A stretch of DNA of 64,000 bases. It comes from Desulfamplus sp. Lineage in GTDB: Bacteria; Desulfobacterota; Desulfobacteria; Desulfobacterales; Desulfobacteraceae. Below, in pieces: positions 35,587 through 45,365 of this stretch (its first letter is position 1; each line of letters begins with the position of its first letter). The DNA lies in the NCBI GenBank assembly GCA_015232455.1, contig JADFZQ010000008.1, forward strand, positions 85,066-149,065, in the 5' to 3' direction. The notes beneath the pieces were generated by a model, which had not been told where the DNA came from, made no database searches, and saw only the letters and a program-made list of their open reading frames with translations. The translations under genes were made by a program, and so were the position numbers.

Positions 35587-37395
35587 ATGCTAAAAATAAT
35601 ACCCCTTGGTGGTTTGGGTGAAATTGGTCTTAATATGATGGTTATAGAGTATGAAGAGACCATATTTATTATTGATGCAGGGCTTATGTTTCCTGAAGAT
35701 TATATGCTTGGCGTAGATATTGTTATACCTGATATGGAATATTTGCGAGAAAACAGGGAAAAAGTTAAAGCTATTATTCTTACCCATGCACATGAAGACC
35801 ATATTGGAGCAATAACATATTTACTCCGCGAAATATCAGTCCCTATATATGCAACTGCATTTACCCTGCGTTTAGTCAAAAATAAACTCCAAGAGTTTGA
35901 TCTCCACAATAACGCCATCCTTAAACAAATCTCACCTGGAGAAAGTATCATAATTGGGCATTTCTCAATTGAGTTTATAAGGGTTAGCCACAGCACTGTT
36001 GATGGGGTAGCTCTTGCAATACAGACACCAGTTGGTCTTATTATCCACACAGGTGATTTTAAAATAAATCACTGTTTTGAAGAGTCTAATATTACAGATA
36101 TATCTCGCTTTGCTCGTCTTGGTGAAGAGGGGGTTTTGGCTCTTTTATCTGATTCAACTAATGTTGAACGTGAAGGATATACAGATTCAGATCAAAAGGT
36201 TGGAGAAGCTCTGGCTACTGTTATATCAGAAAGTGATGGCAGAGTTATTATTGCACTTTTTGCATCAAATATCTTTAGAATACAGCAGATTATCAATATT
36301 GCTATAAATACAAGACGAAAAGTTGTATTTAATGGAAGAAGCATTGAGCAGACAGTTGTAGCAGCCCGTGAACTTGGCTATATCAACTATCCAGACAGTT
36401 TGATAATTGATGTGAAAAAGGTCAACTCTTATCAAGATTCAGAGGTTCTTATAATTACGACAGGCAGTCAAGGAGAACCAATGTCTGCCTTGGCTCGTAT
36501 GGCAACAGGTTTCCACAAACAGGTGAACATTAGAAAAGGGGATAGTGTTATTTTATCCTCTAAATCAATCCCGGGAAACGAAAAGGCAATATCTAATATT
36601 ATCAATAACCTATACAGAAGGGGTGCAAGAGTTGTTTATGACAAGATTGCCCCTGTTCATGTTTCAGGTCACGCTTGCCAAGAAGAGTTAAAATTGATGA
36701 TAAGCCTAACACGTCCTCAATATTTTATCCCAATACACGGAGAGTATCGCCACTTAGTTACACACGCACGCCTTGCTGAAAAATTGGGTATTCCAAGAAA
36801 AAATGTTATTTTAGCCGAAGATGGTAATATCGTCTCTTTTGAGAAAGGTCGCCCAGAGATTGAGCATGTAGATACTATCTTTGATAAATATAGCAATAAA
36901 TATAAATTACTGAATAAAGATAGAACTCTAAATAGTAAAATTGGCAAAAACGATAATAAAATAGTTTCTAAAGTTCAACAAATTGAACAGAGCGTTGACG
37001 AGATAATTATTGGCAAGATTTCAGGAAGCGTTAATAGCGGCAGGATTCTAATTGATGGAAAGGGTATAGGTGATGTTGGCAGAAGCGTTCTTAAAGAGCG
37101 AAGAAATCTATCTGAAGATGGGCTTGTTGTGGTCTCAATGATAATTGATGAAGAGACAGGAATTGTCCTTTATGGACCAGAACTTATCTCTAAAGGCTTT
37201 GTATTTGGAGCAGAGACAGGCTACCTTGTTGATGATGCCCAATGTGTGATTCTTGAAATTGTTGAAGAGATTGAAGTTGGTGTTGAGTCAAGAGTTGATC
37301 AGATTAGATCGCGTCTTCAAAAAGCTCTTAAGCAATATTTTTTCTTTACAATTAGAAGACGTCCTGTGATTGTTCCAATTATCATTGAAGTATGA
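35587..37395 (+). CDS. rnj: Ribonuclease J
   Basis: The 602-residue protein is a metallo-beta-lactamase nuclease of the beta-CASP group. It starts KIIPLGGLGEIGLNM, has LTHAHEDHIGA (HxHxDH) near 64-74, HTGDFK, LLSDSTNVEREGYT and GSQGEPMSALARMA, and HVSGHACQEELK. It acts as an endo- and 5'-exonuclease on RNA. There is a Lys/Asn-rich insertion near residue 440-460 (NKYKLLNKDRTLNSKIGKND) before the C-terminal domain. The stop overlaps the ftsK start by 4 bp, so the two are translationally coupled. Presence of RNase J in a Gram-negative points to particular lineages, including Desulfobacterota. Confidence 0.93.
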   Translation: MLKIIPLGGLGEIGLNMMVIEYEETIFIIDAGLMFPEDYMLGVDIVIPDMEYLRENREKVKAIILTHAHEDHIGAITYLLREISVPIYATAFTLRLVKNKLQEFDLHNNAILKQISPGESIIIGHFSIEFIRVSHSTVDGVALAIQTPVGLIIHTGDFKINHCFEESNITDISRFARLGEEGVLALLSDSTNVEREGYTDSDQKVGEALATVISESDGRVIIALFASNIFRIQQIINIAINTRRKVVFNGRSIEQTVVAARELGYINYPDSLIIDVKKVNSYQDSEVLIITTGSQGEPMSALARMATGFHKQVNIRKGDSVILSSKSIPGNEKAISNIINNLYRRGARVVYDKIAPVHVSGHACQEELKLMISLTRPQYFIPIHGEYRHLVTHARLAEKLGIPRKNVILAEDGNIVSFEKGRPEIEHVDTIFDKYSNKYKLLNKDRTLNSKIGKNDNKIVSKVQQIEQSVDEIIIGKISGSVNSGRILIDGKGIGDVGRSVLKERRNLSEDGLVVVSMIIDEETGIVLYGPELISKGFVFGAETGYLVDDAQCVILEIVEEIEVGVESRVDQIRSRLQKALKQYFFFTIRRRPVIVPIIIEV

Positions 37396-39923
37396 AAAAA
37401 GAGCTTATAGCCATACTTATCTTATTTTTTGTGGTACTAACATCGTTAAGTCTTCTCTCCTACTCTCCACTTGACCCATCAATTAACCATCAATCATTTT
37501 CATCAGAAAATATTCATAACATTTTTGGAATAGTAGGCTCACATCTATCTGGAATACTTGTTGATCTGTTTGGTGTTGCAGCTTTATGGTTTCCACTCTC
37601 TATGTTTTTAGCTTCTCTATCTTATCTAAGAGGTAAAAACTTCAGAGAGATTGTTATTCCAACTACAGGCTCTATTATAATTATGCTATCCACATCTGGG
37701 ATATTGCCTATTATAAAAGAGAGTGTCTTTATTCGTGGTGGGATGGTTACATCAGGAGGATTCACAGGTTTAGCTATATCAAGATTTTTACTTGAATATA
37801 CCAATATCTATGGTGCTGTTATTATCCTTATTTTTTTTATATTTGCAGGTGTGGTAATTGCCACTGGCATCTCTGCATATTCTCTTTTTTTGATTACCCG
37901 AGATTTTATATTAATAGTATTAAAATCCATAGGCTTAAAAACGTTGCAGACTCACACGCTTGCTATGCACATTTTTCAAAAAGTAAAAGCCAATGATGCT
38001 TTAAAAAGTGAAAATTTGAGTACCTTAACTAAAATGTTTTTAAATAGAGTTGATATTAGTAAGCTCATCAATTTTAGACTTGATTTAAAAGCAATCTCTT
38101 TTAAAAAGAACTTATCAGATGTAGATTTTGTAACTAAAACATTAACCCAGACTACAACAGCACCAAATAATACCCCACCAAAACAGCCAAAAACAAAAAA
38201 ATCTACATTCTCAACACAACAACCTGATTTAAAATGTTATCAAGAATCAACACAACAACCTGATTTAAAAGATTATCAAGAATCAGCACAACAACCTGAT
38301 TTAAAAGATTATCAAGAATCAGCACAACAACCTGATTTAGAAGATTATCAAGAATCAGCACAACAACCTAATTTAAAAGATTATCAAAAATCAACACAAC
38401 AGTTTAAATTCAACAATTCTTCAGAGGATAACACCTATTTTTCTACAAAAAATGGTGATTTTATCCTTCCTCCATTATCTCTTCTAAATCAGAGAACAAA
38501 ACACAATGACATAACAGATATGGCTCTGTTAAAACAAAAAGGGGAAATAGTTGAAAACAAACTTAAGGATTTTGGTGTAAAAGGTGAAATTGTAGATATT
38601 TTACCCGGACCTGTAATTACAACATTTGAATATCGACCTGCCGCAGGGGTTAAAATAAGCAAAATTGTCAATTTAACCGATGATTTAGCCTTAGCATTAA
38701 GTGCATTGAGTATCCGCATTGTTGCTCCGATCCCTGGAAAAGATGTTGTTGGCATTGAGATTCCCAATGATAAGCGTGAGATGGTCGTCTTAAAAGAGCT
38801 TTTGTCGTCAAATGAGTTTTTAAACTCAGAATCACGCCTAACCCTTGCTCTTGGCAGGGATATTGTTGGTAATCCTGTCTCAACAATAATGGATTCTATG
38901 CCTCATCTTTTAATTGCTGGAGCTACGGGAACAGGCAAGAGCGTTGGATTAAACTCCATGATTATAAGCCTTTTATATAAGGCAAAGCCAGATGAGGTCA
39001 AATTTATAATGGTTGATCCAAAGCGTATTGAGCTATCTGTATATGACGATATTCCCCATTTGATTTCACCAGTAGTTACAGATATGAAAAAAGCCACAAA
39101 TGCACTTTTCTGGGCAGTTAAAGAGATGGATAGACGGTATGAACTTTTAGCTCAAAATGGTGTTCGTAACCTCTTGCAATATAATAAAATGGTTGAGCAG
39201 AAAGCAAACTCGTCAGTAGTAGATAGCAATTGTGATAACGTCAACAATAGTACTAATATTGATAAGCTACCATATATTGTTGTTATTGTAGATGAGTTTG
39301 CTGATCTTATGATGGTTGCTTCCCGTGATGTAGAGTCTGCTTTAATACGTCTTGCTCAAATGGCACGAGCTGCTGGTATTCATCTTATTTTAGCAACCCA
39401 AAGACCTTCTGTTGATGTGCTTACAGGAATTATTAAAGCAAATTTTCCAACAAGAGTATCATTTCAAGTCTCCTCTAAAATAGATTCAAGAACAATCCTT
39501 GATACTAATGGTGCGGAGAGGTTGTTGGGTAATGGAGATATGCTCTTTTTGCCTCCGGGAACAGGCAGGCTTCAACGTATTCAAGGTGCATATATATCGG
39601 AAGAGGAGATATCACGAGTAACTTCATTTCTGAAAAAACAACAAAAACCAAGATATGTTGAAGAGATAACTGAGAAGTTAGATGGCGATGATGATACAGA
39701 AAATAGTGCAGAAGATTTATATGATGAAAAATATGATGAGGCGTTAGCCCTTGTTCTAAAGACAAGACAAGCATCAATATCAAGCGTCCAGCGTCATTTA
39801 AGAATAGGATATAACAGAGCTGCAAGAATCATTGAGACTATGGAGAAAGAGGGAGTTGTTGGACCTCAAGATGGTTCAAAACCAAGGGAGATACTTATAA
39901 AGAGCTATGACTCTCCTAAATGA
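37392..39923 (+). CDS. ftsK: FtsK/SpoIIIE DNA translocase
   Basis: The 843-residue protein has four N-terminal membrane segments (within about 4-165), a low-complexity linker with tandem 12-residue repeats (about 274-337), then the motor: Walker A GATGTGKSVGLNS near 511, VDPKRIELSVYDDIPHL, Walker B YIVVIVDEFADLM near 625 and a C-terminal winged-helix gamma domain (SISSVQRHLRIGYNRAARII). It pumps chromosome ends through the division septum. A further Asn/Ser-rich loop lies just before Walker B (VVDSNCDNVNNSTNIDK). Overlap of 4 bp with rnj indicates coupling. Confidence 0.95.
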   Translation: MKKELIAILILFFVVLTSLSLLSYSPLDPSINHQSFSSENIHNIFGIVGSHLSGILVDLFGVAALWFPLSMFLASLSYLRGKNFREIVIPTTGSIIIMLSTSGILPIIKESVFIRGGMVTSGGFTGLAISRFLLEYTNIYGAVIILIFFIFAGVVIATGISAYSLFLITRDFILIVLKSIGLKTLQTHTLAMHIFQKVKANDALKSENLSTLTKMFLNRVDISKLINFRLDLKAISFKKNLSDVDFVTKTLTQTTTAPNNTPPKQPKTKKSTFSTQQPDLKCYQESTQQPDLKDYQESAQQPDLKDYQESAQQPDLEDYQESAQQPNLKDYQKSTQQFKFNNSSEDNTYFSTKNGDFILPPLSLLNQRTKHNDITDMALLKQKGEIVENKLKDFGVKGEIVDILPGPVITTFEYRPAAGVKISKIVNLTDDLALALSALSIRIVAPIPGKDVVGIEIPNDKREMVVLKELLSSNEFLNSESRLTLALGRDIVGNPVSTIMDSMPHLLIAGATGTGKSVGLNSMIISLLYKAKPDEVKFIMVDPKRIELSVYDDIPHLISPVVTDMKKATNALFWAVKEMDRRYELLAQNGVRNLLQYNKMVEQKANSSVVDSNCDNVNNSTNIDKLPYIVVIVDEFADLMMVASRDVESALIRLAQMARAAGIHLILATQRPSVDVLTGIIKANFPTRVSFQVSSKIDSRTILDTNGAERLLGNGDMLFLPPGTGRLQRIQGAYISEEEISRVTSFLKKQQKPRYVEEITEKLDGDDDTENSAEDLYDEKYDEALALVLKTRQASISSVQRHLRIGYNRAARIIETMEKEGVVGPQDGSKPREILIKSYDSPK
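38211..38402 (+). repeat. In-frame 36-bp tandem repeat in ftsK linker
   Basis: Five units of 36 bp (38211, 38247, 38283, 38319, 38355) plus a partial sixth each encode a version of SAQQPDLKDYQE. Differences between units are single substitutions. It lies in the flexible linker between membrane and motor domains and can change length without breaking the frame. Confidence 0.93.
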
Positions 39924-39935
39924 TTCGTGGAAATA

Positions 39936-39962
39936 TATACTGCTCAAGGTCATAAATTGAGG
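39936..39962. repeat. TA-flanked MITE-like element, half copy d
   Basis: TATACTGCTCAAGGTCATAA and ATTGAGG match the left end of the element at 57284 almost exactly. The right half is absent. Confidence 0.5.
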
Positions 39963-39983
39963 TTTGCTAAGAAAAGATTTAAC

Positions 39984-40013
39984 AGTAGAGACGCACGGCA
40001 GTGCGTCTCTACT
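39984..40013. terminator. Hairpin between convergent ftsK and coaX
   Basis: AGTAGAGACGCAC (39984-39996) and GTGCGTCTCTACT (40001-40013) are a perfect 13-bp stem with a GGCA loop. It lies 60 bp beyond ftsK and 48 bp beyond the coaX stop, so it can serve both transcripts. A T-run is weak (ACTTTC). Confidence 0.65.
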
Positions 40014-40060
40014 TTCAATAACAGGCAGGATACACTAATCAAATGGGGTGGTAAGTTAAG

Positions 40061-40858
40061 TTATTTAGAAAATATTGAATGACTGATAATTCTTAACCCC
40101 TCAAGCGTCAAAGCACTGTCAACCAATTCAATTGACTCTGAAAGATCAGCAATAAGTGGAGCAAGTCCACCAGTTGCAATAACCATAGGCTCTGAGATAC
40201 TTACCATTGGATTTGCCATCATCTCTTTTTTCATTCGTTGAACCATACCATCTACAAGTGCTGCGTTGCCGTGCATTACACCAGACTTTATACTATCAAT
40301 GGTATCCTTTCCAATTACATAAAGAGGTGGCATAAACATCTCAACCCTTGGAAGTCTTGAAGCTCTCTGAAACAAAGCCTCTGATGAGATCATTATCCCC
40401 GGAACAATTGCACCACCTAAATACTCACCTTTTTCTGAAATAGCATCAAAGGTAGTTGCTGTCCCAAAATCAATCACAATAAGGCTCTTTTTATATCTAT
40501 TATATGCTGCAATGGCATTTACAATTCTATCTGCCCCAACTTCAGCAGGGTTATTGTAAAGAATGGGCATAAGGTCTCTTACAGAAGATGCTTGAATCCA
40601 AAGAGGTTTTTGTTTTAGATATTTTTCACAAAATTTATCAAGAATAGGAACAGTTGGTGGAACTACTGATGATATTACAACATTTTTTATATCTGATAAT
40701 TTTATCCCTTTATCTGCAAAAAGGGCTTTAGCAAGGATATTAAATTCATCTGCTGTTGTATCTCTGATTGTTCTTATTCTCCAATCATTTATAAGCGTAT
40801 CGCCACCAAACACCCCAAGGACTATATTTGTATTTCCAACATCAATAACAAGAAGCAT
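40061..40858 (-). CDS. coaX: Type III pantothenate kinase
   Basis: I start at the ATG at 40858 (MLLVIDVGNTNIVLGVF), with GGAG eight bases upstream; a longer start is not supported. The 265-residue protein has the phosphate-binding DVGNTNIV, VIDFGTATTFDAI, GAIVPGIMISSEALF and MVIATGGLAPLIA, all CoaX motifs. It phosphorylates pantothenate in the first step of coenzyme A synthesis. Type III enzymes need a monovalent cation and are not inhibited by CoA. A 33-bp palindrome lies between its start and the upstream folP gene. Confidence 0.94.
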   Translation of the reverse strand: MLLVIDVGNTNIVLGVFGGDTLINDWRIRTIRDTTADEFNILAKALFADKGIKLSDIKNVVISSVVPPTVPILDKFCEKYLKQKPLWIQASSVRDLMPILYNNPAEVGADRIVNAIAAYNRYKKSLIVIDFGTATTFDAISEKGEYLGGAIVPGIMISSEALFQRASRLPRVEMFMPPLYVIGKDTIDSIKSGVMHGNAALVDGMVQRMKKEMMANPMVSISEPMVIATGGLAPLIADLSESIELVDSALTLEGLRIISHSIFSK

Positions 40859-40899
40859 GAAAGCGTCTCCAATGATTATAAATAAAAATTGTGGATAAA

Positions 40900-40932
40900 G
40901 ATTTGACAACTTTTAAAAAGTTGTCAAATCTG
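40900..40932. repeat. 33-bp palindrome, copy 5
   Basis: AGATTTGACAACTTTT pairs with AAAAGTTGTCAAATCT. It starts 55 bp past the folP stop codon and 42 bp before the coaX start. Confidence 0.85.
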
Positions 40933-40986
40933 TTTTTGAGTTTATTGGACATAAAATGGGCTTCAGGAGTTAAAATATCAAATCAA

Positions 40987-41979
40987 TTAATCAATTGCTT
41001 TAACGCTATAAACAGCATTTATGATAGTAGCCACAGCTTTTGCTGAAGCAACATCATGCACTCTTACAATATTTGCACCACTCATTATTGAAGCCGCAAC
41101 TGCCCCCATAGTTCCAGCTTCTGTCTCTTTTGATAGAGCCTTTATGATTTGGGTGTTTAGCATTTTGCCCTTTGATAGAGGGTTGGTATTTTTGGTGTTT
41201 AATGTTTTGTCATCAAGAGTTAATTTATTGCCATTGCTGCTTGATTTAATTTGATTTAATTTAGAAGCAAGTATCTTCTGGATAAACGATTTTCTTGAAG
41301 GACCAACAAGAGTTGGAAAACCTAATCCACCTATTTTATCAAGATACTTAATTATCATAAGGTTATGCTCAACTGTTTTTCCAAAGCCAATTCCGGGATC
41401 AAGAATAATATTTTTAGGTGATATTCCAGAATTTATAGCAAAGTTGGCACGATCCTTAAGATAACTAATTATCTCATTTAAAAAATCGTCATACTGAGGA
41501 TTAATCTGCATTGTTGCTGGAGAACCCTTCATGTGCATCAAAATTACAGGAACACCTTTGTCAGAGGCAAGTTGAGCCATACGCTCATCTTTTTCTAATG
41601 CTGTAATATCATTGATAATTGAAGCACCAGCATTAATAGCCTCTTTCGCGACTTCAAATTTTACAGTATCAATTGAGATTGGAATATCAATCTGATTTGA
41701 CAAGTGCTCAATTACAGGAATGGTCCTATCAAGCTCTTCTTGAATTGACACAGGTTCAGCAAAAGGGCGTGAAGATTCTCCACCAATATCAAGAATATCT
41801 GCTCCTTCATCAACAAGTTTGAGTCCTTGTTCAACAGCATCATTAAATTGAAAATATTGACCACCATCAGAAAAAGAGTCTGGCGTTGTGTTAAGTATTC
41901 CCATGATTAATGTTTCTGATCCAAGATCAAGAGAGTATTTACGATGTTCTGTCTGCCATTCGAGTTTAAAAGGTCTCAT
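40987..41979 (-). CDS. folP: Dihydropteroate synthase
   Basis: The 330-residue protein has LIMGILNTTPDSFSDGG, ADILDIGGESSRPFAEP, ISIDTVKFEVAKEAINAGA, IILDPGIGFGKTVEHN and GASIM-like ASIMSGANIVRVHDV. It joins dihydropterin pyrophosphate and p-aminobenzoate. An insertion of about 45 residues (KSSSNGNKLTLDDKTLNTKN and onward) sits after VGPSRKSFIQKIL; usual DHPS is about 275 residues. The stop of ftsH overlaps its start by one base, so ftsH-folP is one operon. Confidence 0.94.
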   Translation of the reverse strand: MRPFKLEWQTEHRKYSLDLGSETLIMGILNTTPDSFSDGGQYFQFNDAVEQGLKLVDEGADILDIGGESSRPFAEPVSIQEELDRTIPVIEHLSNQIDIPISIDTVKFEVAKEAINAGASIINDITALEKDERMAQLASDKGVPVILMHMKGSPATMQINPQYDDFLNEIISYLKDRANFAINSGISPKNIILDPGIGFGKTVEHNLMIIKYLDKIGGLGFPTLVGPSRKSFIQKILASKLNQIKSSSNGNKLTLDDKTLNTKNTNPLSKGKMLNTQIIKALSKETEAGTMGAVAASIMSGANIVRVHDVASAKAVATIINAVYSVKAID

Positions 41980-43910
41980 TATTTCTGAGGCTCTCCATTT
42001 TTACTAATATTTTGTCCAAAGCTTTGATCTTTTGCATCTGTGGCTGCATCTTCTGCATCGGCTATGGCATGAAGCATCTCATCGTCAAACACATTTGAGG
42101 GTTCTGGCGGGTTAAAGTCAGGCTTCATTGATTTTATAAGCTCATCAAGCTCTTTGCCCATTACAGTCTCTTTTTCCAAAAGAAGTGCGGCAAGTTTGTG
42201 AAGAATATCAATGTGTTCTGATAGAATATCTTTTGCAATTTTATAATTTCTTTTAATTATAGCAGAAACTTCAGCATCTATCTTTCTTGCTGTATCTTCA
42301 GAATATTCACGCGGATGCCCAATCTCTCTTCCAATAAAGATATGCTCATCTCCAGGATTATAGGCAAGAGGTCCAAGATCATCACTCATACCCCAGATTC
42401 TTACCATACGGTTTGCAACGGCAGTTGCCTGTTTTATATCGTTTGATGCCCCAGTGCTTATTCGGTTAAAAATCAACTCTTCAGCAACCCGACCTCCAAA
42501 TGCCACAGAGAGATCAGCTTCCAATTGATCCTTATATTTAAAGCCGCTCTCTTCTGGTAAAAACCATGTAACGCCAGCAGCCCTGCCTCTTGGAATAATG
42601 GTTATTTTGTTTACAGCATCAGTTCCCGGAATAAGCCTTGCAACTAAGGCATGACCAGCCTCATGGTATGCTGTAGTTCTCTTTTCATCATCACGAATAA
42701 CCTTAGATTTTCTCTCAAGCCCCATGTAGACCTTATCTTTTGCATCTTCAAAATCCATCATATTAAGTTTTTCGTGGTTTCTCTTTGCAGCAAGCAAAGC
42801 TGCCTCATTTACAAGGTTTTCAAGATCAGCACCTGAAAAACCCGGAGTCCCTTTTGCAAGGGTCACCACATCAACGTCTTTCTCTAAAGGAGTTTTTTTC
42901 ATGTGAACTTTTAAGATTCCGATTCGCCCCTTAATATCTGGCATGTCAACAACTACCTGACGATCAAAACGTCCAGGTCTCATAAGAGCAGGATCGAGAA
43001 CATCTGGTCTGTTTGTTGCAGCCATAAGAATAACGCCTTCATTAGATTCAAAGCCGTCCATCTCAACAAGAAGCTGGTTTAAAGTTTGTTCACGTTCATC
43101 ATGTCCTCCGCCCATACCAGCCCCGCGCTGCCTTCCAACTGCATCAATCTCATCAATAAAAATAATGCAAGGTGCGTTTTTCTTACCCTGAGCAAATAGA
43201 TCACGAACCCTTGACGCTCCAACACCTACAAACATCTCAACAAAATCTGAACCGCTGATTGTGAAAAAAGGGACTCCAGCCTCACCTGCCACAGCTCTTG
43301 ACAAAAGAGTCTTGCCAGTTCCAGGAGAACCAACAAGCAACACGCCCTTAGGGATACGACCACCAAGACGGGTAAATTTCTTTGGCTCTTTTAAAAACTC
43401 CACAATTTCAGTAAGTTCCTCTTTTGCCTCGTCAATTCCAGCAACATTGTCAAATGTGATTTTGTCGTTTTTATCTGAAATCAAGCGGGCACGACTCTTA
43501 CCAAAAGACATAGCCTTACCACCGCCGCCTCCTTGCATCTGACGCATGAAAAATATCCATACTCCAATTAAAACAATCATTGGCAGCCATGATATAAGGA
43601 TAGACATGAATATTGAAGATTCAGTAGGTGGTTTTGCCTTTATTGATACACCGTGGCTTCTGAGCATTTTTATAAGATCAACATCGCCTGGAGTAAATGA
43701 TTTATATCGTGTTCCGCTAACGTCGGTAAAATAGAGGTCTTGCCCTTGAAGCACAACGCTTTGCACCCGATCTGATTCAACCATGGCAAGAAACTCTGAG
43801 TACCCAATATTGCTTTCTGGCACCTGCTGCTGATTAAATATGTTATACAACATCACCATCATAAGGATGATAACTAACCACAAGGATAAATTCTTATAAA
43901 ATTGGTTCAA
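41979..43910 (-). CDS. ftsH: ATP-dependent zinc metalloprotease FtsH
   Basis: The 643-residue protein has two membrane helices (about 8-28 and 101-122), then the AAA domain with Walker [16 protein letters not shown] near 192, [13 protein letters not shown], the second region of homology ([20 protein letters not shown]) and the zinc site [14 protein letters not shown] near 416. It degrades membrane and short-lived proteins such as sigma-32 or LpxC. The C-terminus is Asp/Ala-rich. folP follows with a one-base overlap. Confidence 0.95.
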   Translation of the reverse strand: MNQFYKNLSLWLVIILMMVMLYNIFNQQQVPESNIGYSEFLAMVESDRVQSVVLQGQDLYFTDVSGTRYKSFTPGDVDLIKMLRSHGVSIKAKPPTESSIFMSILISWLPMIVLIGVWIFFMRQMQGGGGGKAMSFGKSRARLISDKNDKITFDNVAGIDEAKEELTEIVEFLKEPKKFTRLGGRIPKGVLLVGSPGTGKTLLSRAVAGEAGVPFFTISGSDFVEMFVGVGASRVRDLFAQGKKNAPCIIFIDEIDAVGRQRGAGMGGGHDEREQTLNQLLVEMDGFESNEGVILMAATNRPDVLDPALMRPGRFDRQVVVDMPDIKGRIGILKVHMKKTPLEKDVDVVTLAKGTPGFSGADLENLVNEAALLAAKRNHEKLNMMDFEDAKDKVYMGLERKSKVIRDDEKRTTAYHEAGHALVARLIPGTDAVNKITIIPRGRAAGVTWFLPEESGFKYKDQLEADLSVAFGGRVAEELIFNRISTGASNDIKQATAVANRMVRIWGMSDDLGPLAYNPGDEHIFIGREIGHPREYSEDTARKIDAEVSAIIKRNYKIAKDILSEHIDILHKLAALLLEKETVMGKELDELIKSMKPDFNPPEPSNVFDDEMLHAIADAEDAATDAKDQSFGQNISKNGEPQK

Positions 43911-44073
43911 TAGTTTTTCCTCTTTAGTAATTTTTTATAGTTTAAGTTTGCGAAATAGTATAGGTAATCAAATATGGCTACCTACAGATTTTGATAAAAA
44001 CACAAATTTTTATGAAAAAAAACACAAAAAATAATATTTTTCAATATTAATCATCATTTTAAATCAGGCAATA

Positions 44074-44880
44074 TTACCCATAAATTAAGGATAGCAAATA
44101 GTTGCTGTCAATATTAAAAGAGCTGATCTCTATATTATTAACCTCTTGCCCATTATAAAGTATTTTGTCATCTAAAACCTCCACAGCTTTTAGCTTTTCA
44201 TTAAAACCTCTGCCAATATATTTTAAAAATGCCTCTTTTATAGTCCAGCGTCTCATAACCTCTTCTCCTTCTTCTGCGTCTTTTCTATATTTAAGAGCAA
44301 TACTATCTATCTCTCTTTGTGTAAAAGCTATCTTCATAAAAGAGTTAGAGAAAGGGTTCGAAGAATCGGATTCAGAAGATTTAGCGGGCGTATAATCTCT
44401 CTTTTCAATATCAATACCTATCTTTTTTCCAGTTGAACATAAAGCAGCAGCAACATAATCTCCAGAATGGGTAATTGATATATTAACAGATGGAAATTTG
44501 TCTAAAAATGGAGAGCCTTCCTCTTTATATAAAATTTGTAGATCAGATAGCTCAATGTTAGGAGCAATAAGTTGTTTTACCATATTTTTTACTACAAAGC
44601 GTCCTGAAATCCACTCAATCTGCTTTTTCATGCTTTTATATCTATTTACGCAGTCAATCTCATGTTGGCATAGAAACTTAACTTTAAAATCATCAAAGTC
44701 AAACGTGGAATTTCTTTTAGTAGTAAAATCAGATAGATGTTGTTCTGTTTTTTCTCTAATAACTCTTTTAATAAAGAATGGAATCTCCATATAATTAATG
44801 GTAATCCCTAACTCTTGAGAGAGTTGTAGTTGTTTTAAAATATTTGTGGTGTATTGTTCGGCGGTTATATTTAGAGTCAT
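44074..44880 (-). CDS. 4'-phosphopantetheinyl transferase (Sfp/AcpT-like)
   Basis: I start at the ATG at 44880; a TTG 18 bases upstream is possible. The protein has VNISITHSGDYVAAALCS, KKIGIDIEKRDY (metal-binding Asp and Glu) and RRWTIKEAFLKYIGRGF, the WxxKEA family motif. It moves the phosphopantetheine arm of CoA to a carrier protein. A Ser/Asn-rich insertion (PAKSSESDSSNPFSNSF) sits between the two motifs. N-terminal 100 residues are poorly conserved, as is normal. The target carrier protein is not in the window. Confidence 0.83.
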   Translation of the reverse strand: MTLNITAEQYTTNILKQLQLSQELGITINYMEIPFFIKRVIREKTEQHLSDFTTKRNSTFDFDDFKVKFLCQHEIDCVNRYKSMKKQIEWISGRFVVKNMVKQLIAPNIELSDLQILYKEEGSPFLDKFPSVNISITHSGDYVAAALCSTGKKIGIDIEKRDYTPAKSSESDSSNPFSNSFMKIAFTQREIDSIALKYRKDAEEGEEVMRRWTIKEAFLKYIGRGFNEKLKAVEVLDDKILYNGQEVNNIEISSFNIDSNYLLSLIYG

Positions 44881-44945
44881 ATAATATATATACCTCAATT
44901 ATCCTAATATCCCAAATTAAATTGCTAATTGCTTTATATTTTTTC

Positions 44946-44975
44946 TTGACAGCTTATGGGGCATTAATATATAAG
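44946..44975 (+). promoter_or_regulatory. Promoter of tRNA-Asn
   Basis: TTGACA (44946-44951) and TATAAG (44970-44975) are separated by 18 bases. An alternative TATATA lies two bases nearer. The first transcribed base would be about 55 bases before the mature tRNA. Confidence 0.6.
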
Positions 44976-45037
44976 CGTGATGCTTTTTAGGAGTTACTTA
45001 CTTTTTTGAAACTCTCATACTTCTAAATAAGTTTTGC

Positions 45038-45113
45038 TCCCTAGTAGCTCAGTCGGCAGAGCAAGTGGCTGTTAACCACTGGGTCCGCGGTTCAAATCCG
45101 TGCTAGGGAGCCA
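45038..45113 (+). tRNA. tRNA-Asn (GUU)
   Basis: The acceptor stem is TCCCTAG / CTAGGGA with discriminator G and an encoded CCA end. The D arm is GCTCAGTCGGCAGAGC, the anticodon loop CTGTTAA gives anticodon GTT (45071-45073) and the T arm has GGTTCAAATCC. All four stems pair. It is followed by a strong terminator and preceded by a good promoter, so it is a single-gene unit. Confidence 0.97.
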
Positions 45114-45125
45114 CCTTTAAAAGTT

Positions 45126-45155
45126 AAGCCTTGGATTTTTCCAAGGCTTTTTTTA
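45126..45155 (+). terminator. Rho-independent terminator after tRNA-Asn
   Basis: AAGCCTTGG (45126-45134) pairs with CCAAGGCTT (45141-45149) around a six-base loop, followed by a run of T. It is 12 bases past the tRNA end. Confidence 0.9.
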
Positions 45156-45271
45156 TTTTCACAGCTTTCTCCTTGTAATTCCTAATAACCCCTCTCTTAA
45201 ATTGCATCTAATCAGTTCAGTTTGGTTATATCTTCTTTACTCTTTTAATTGTTTTTATGTATCAATATTGC

Positions 45272-45300
45272 TTGACAACTAATTCTACACTACATAATAC
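45272..45300 (+). promoter_or_regulatory. Promoter of receiver-histidine kinase gene
   Basis: TTGACA (45272-45277) and TAATAC (45295-45300) are separated by 17 bases, a near-consensus sigma-70 site. The coding ATG is 65 bases downstream. Confidence 0.65.
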
Positions 45301-45365
45301 TACTTTTGTCTGCATGATAATCTCTTGGAACTTAAAACTACTAAATTGATTAAAGATACTATTTT

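Noticed and set aside
38211..38402. 36-bp repeats that look like a CRISPR array
   Set aside because: The units are contiguous without spacers and are in frame inside ftsK, encoding a repeated peptide.
39984..40013. Another copy of the 33-bp palindrome
   Set aside because: The sequence (AGTAGAGACGCAC arms) is unrelated; it is a separate hairpin.
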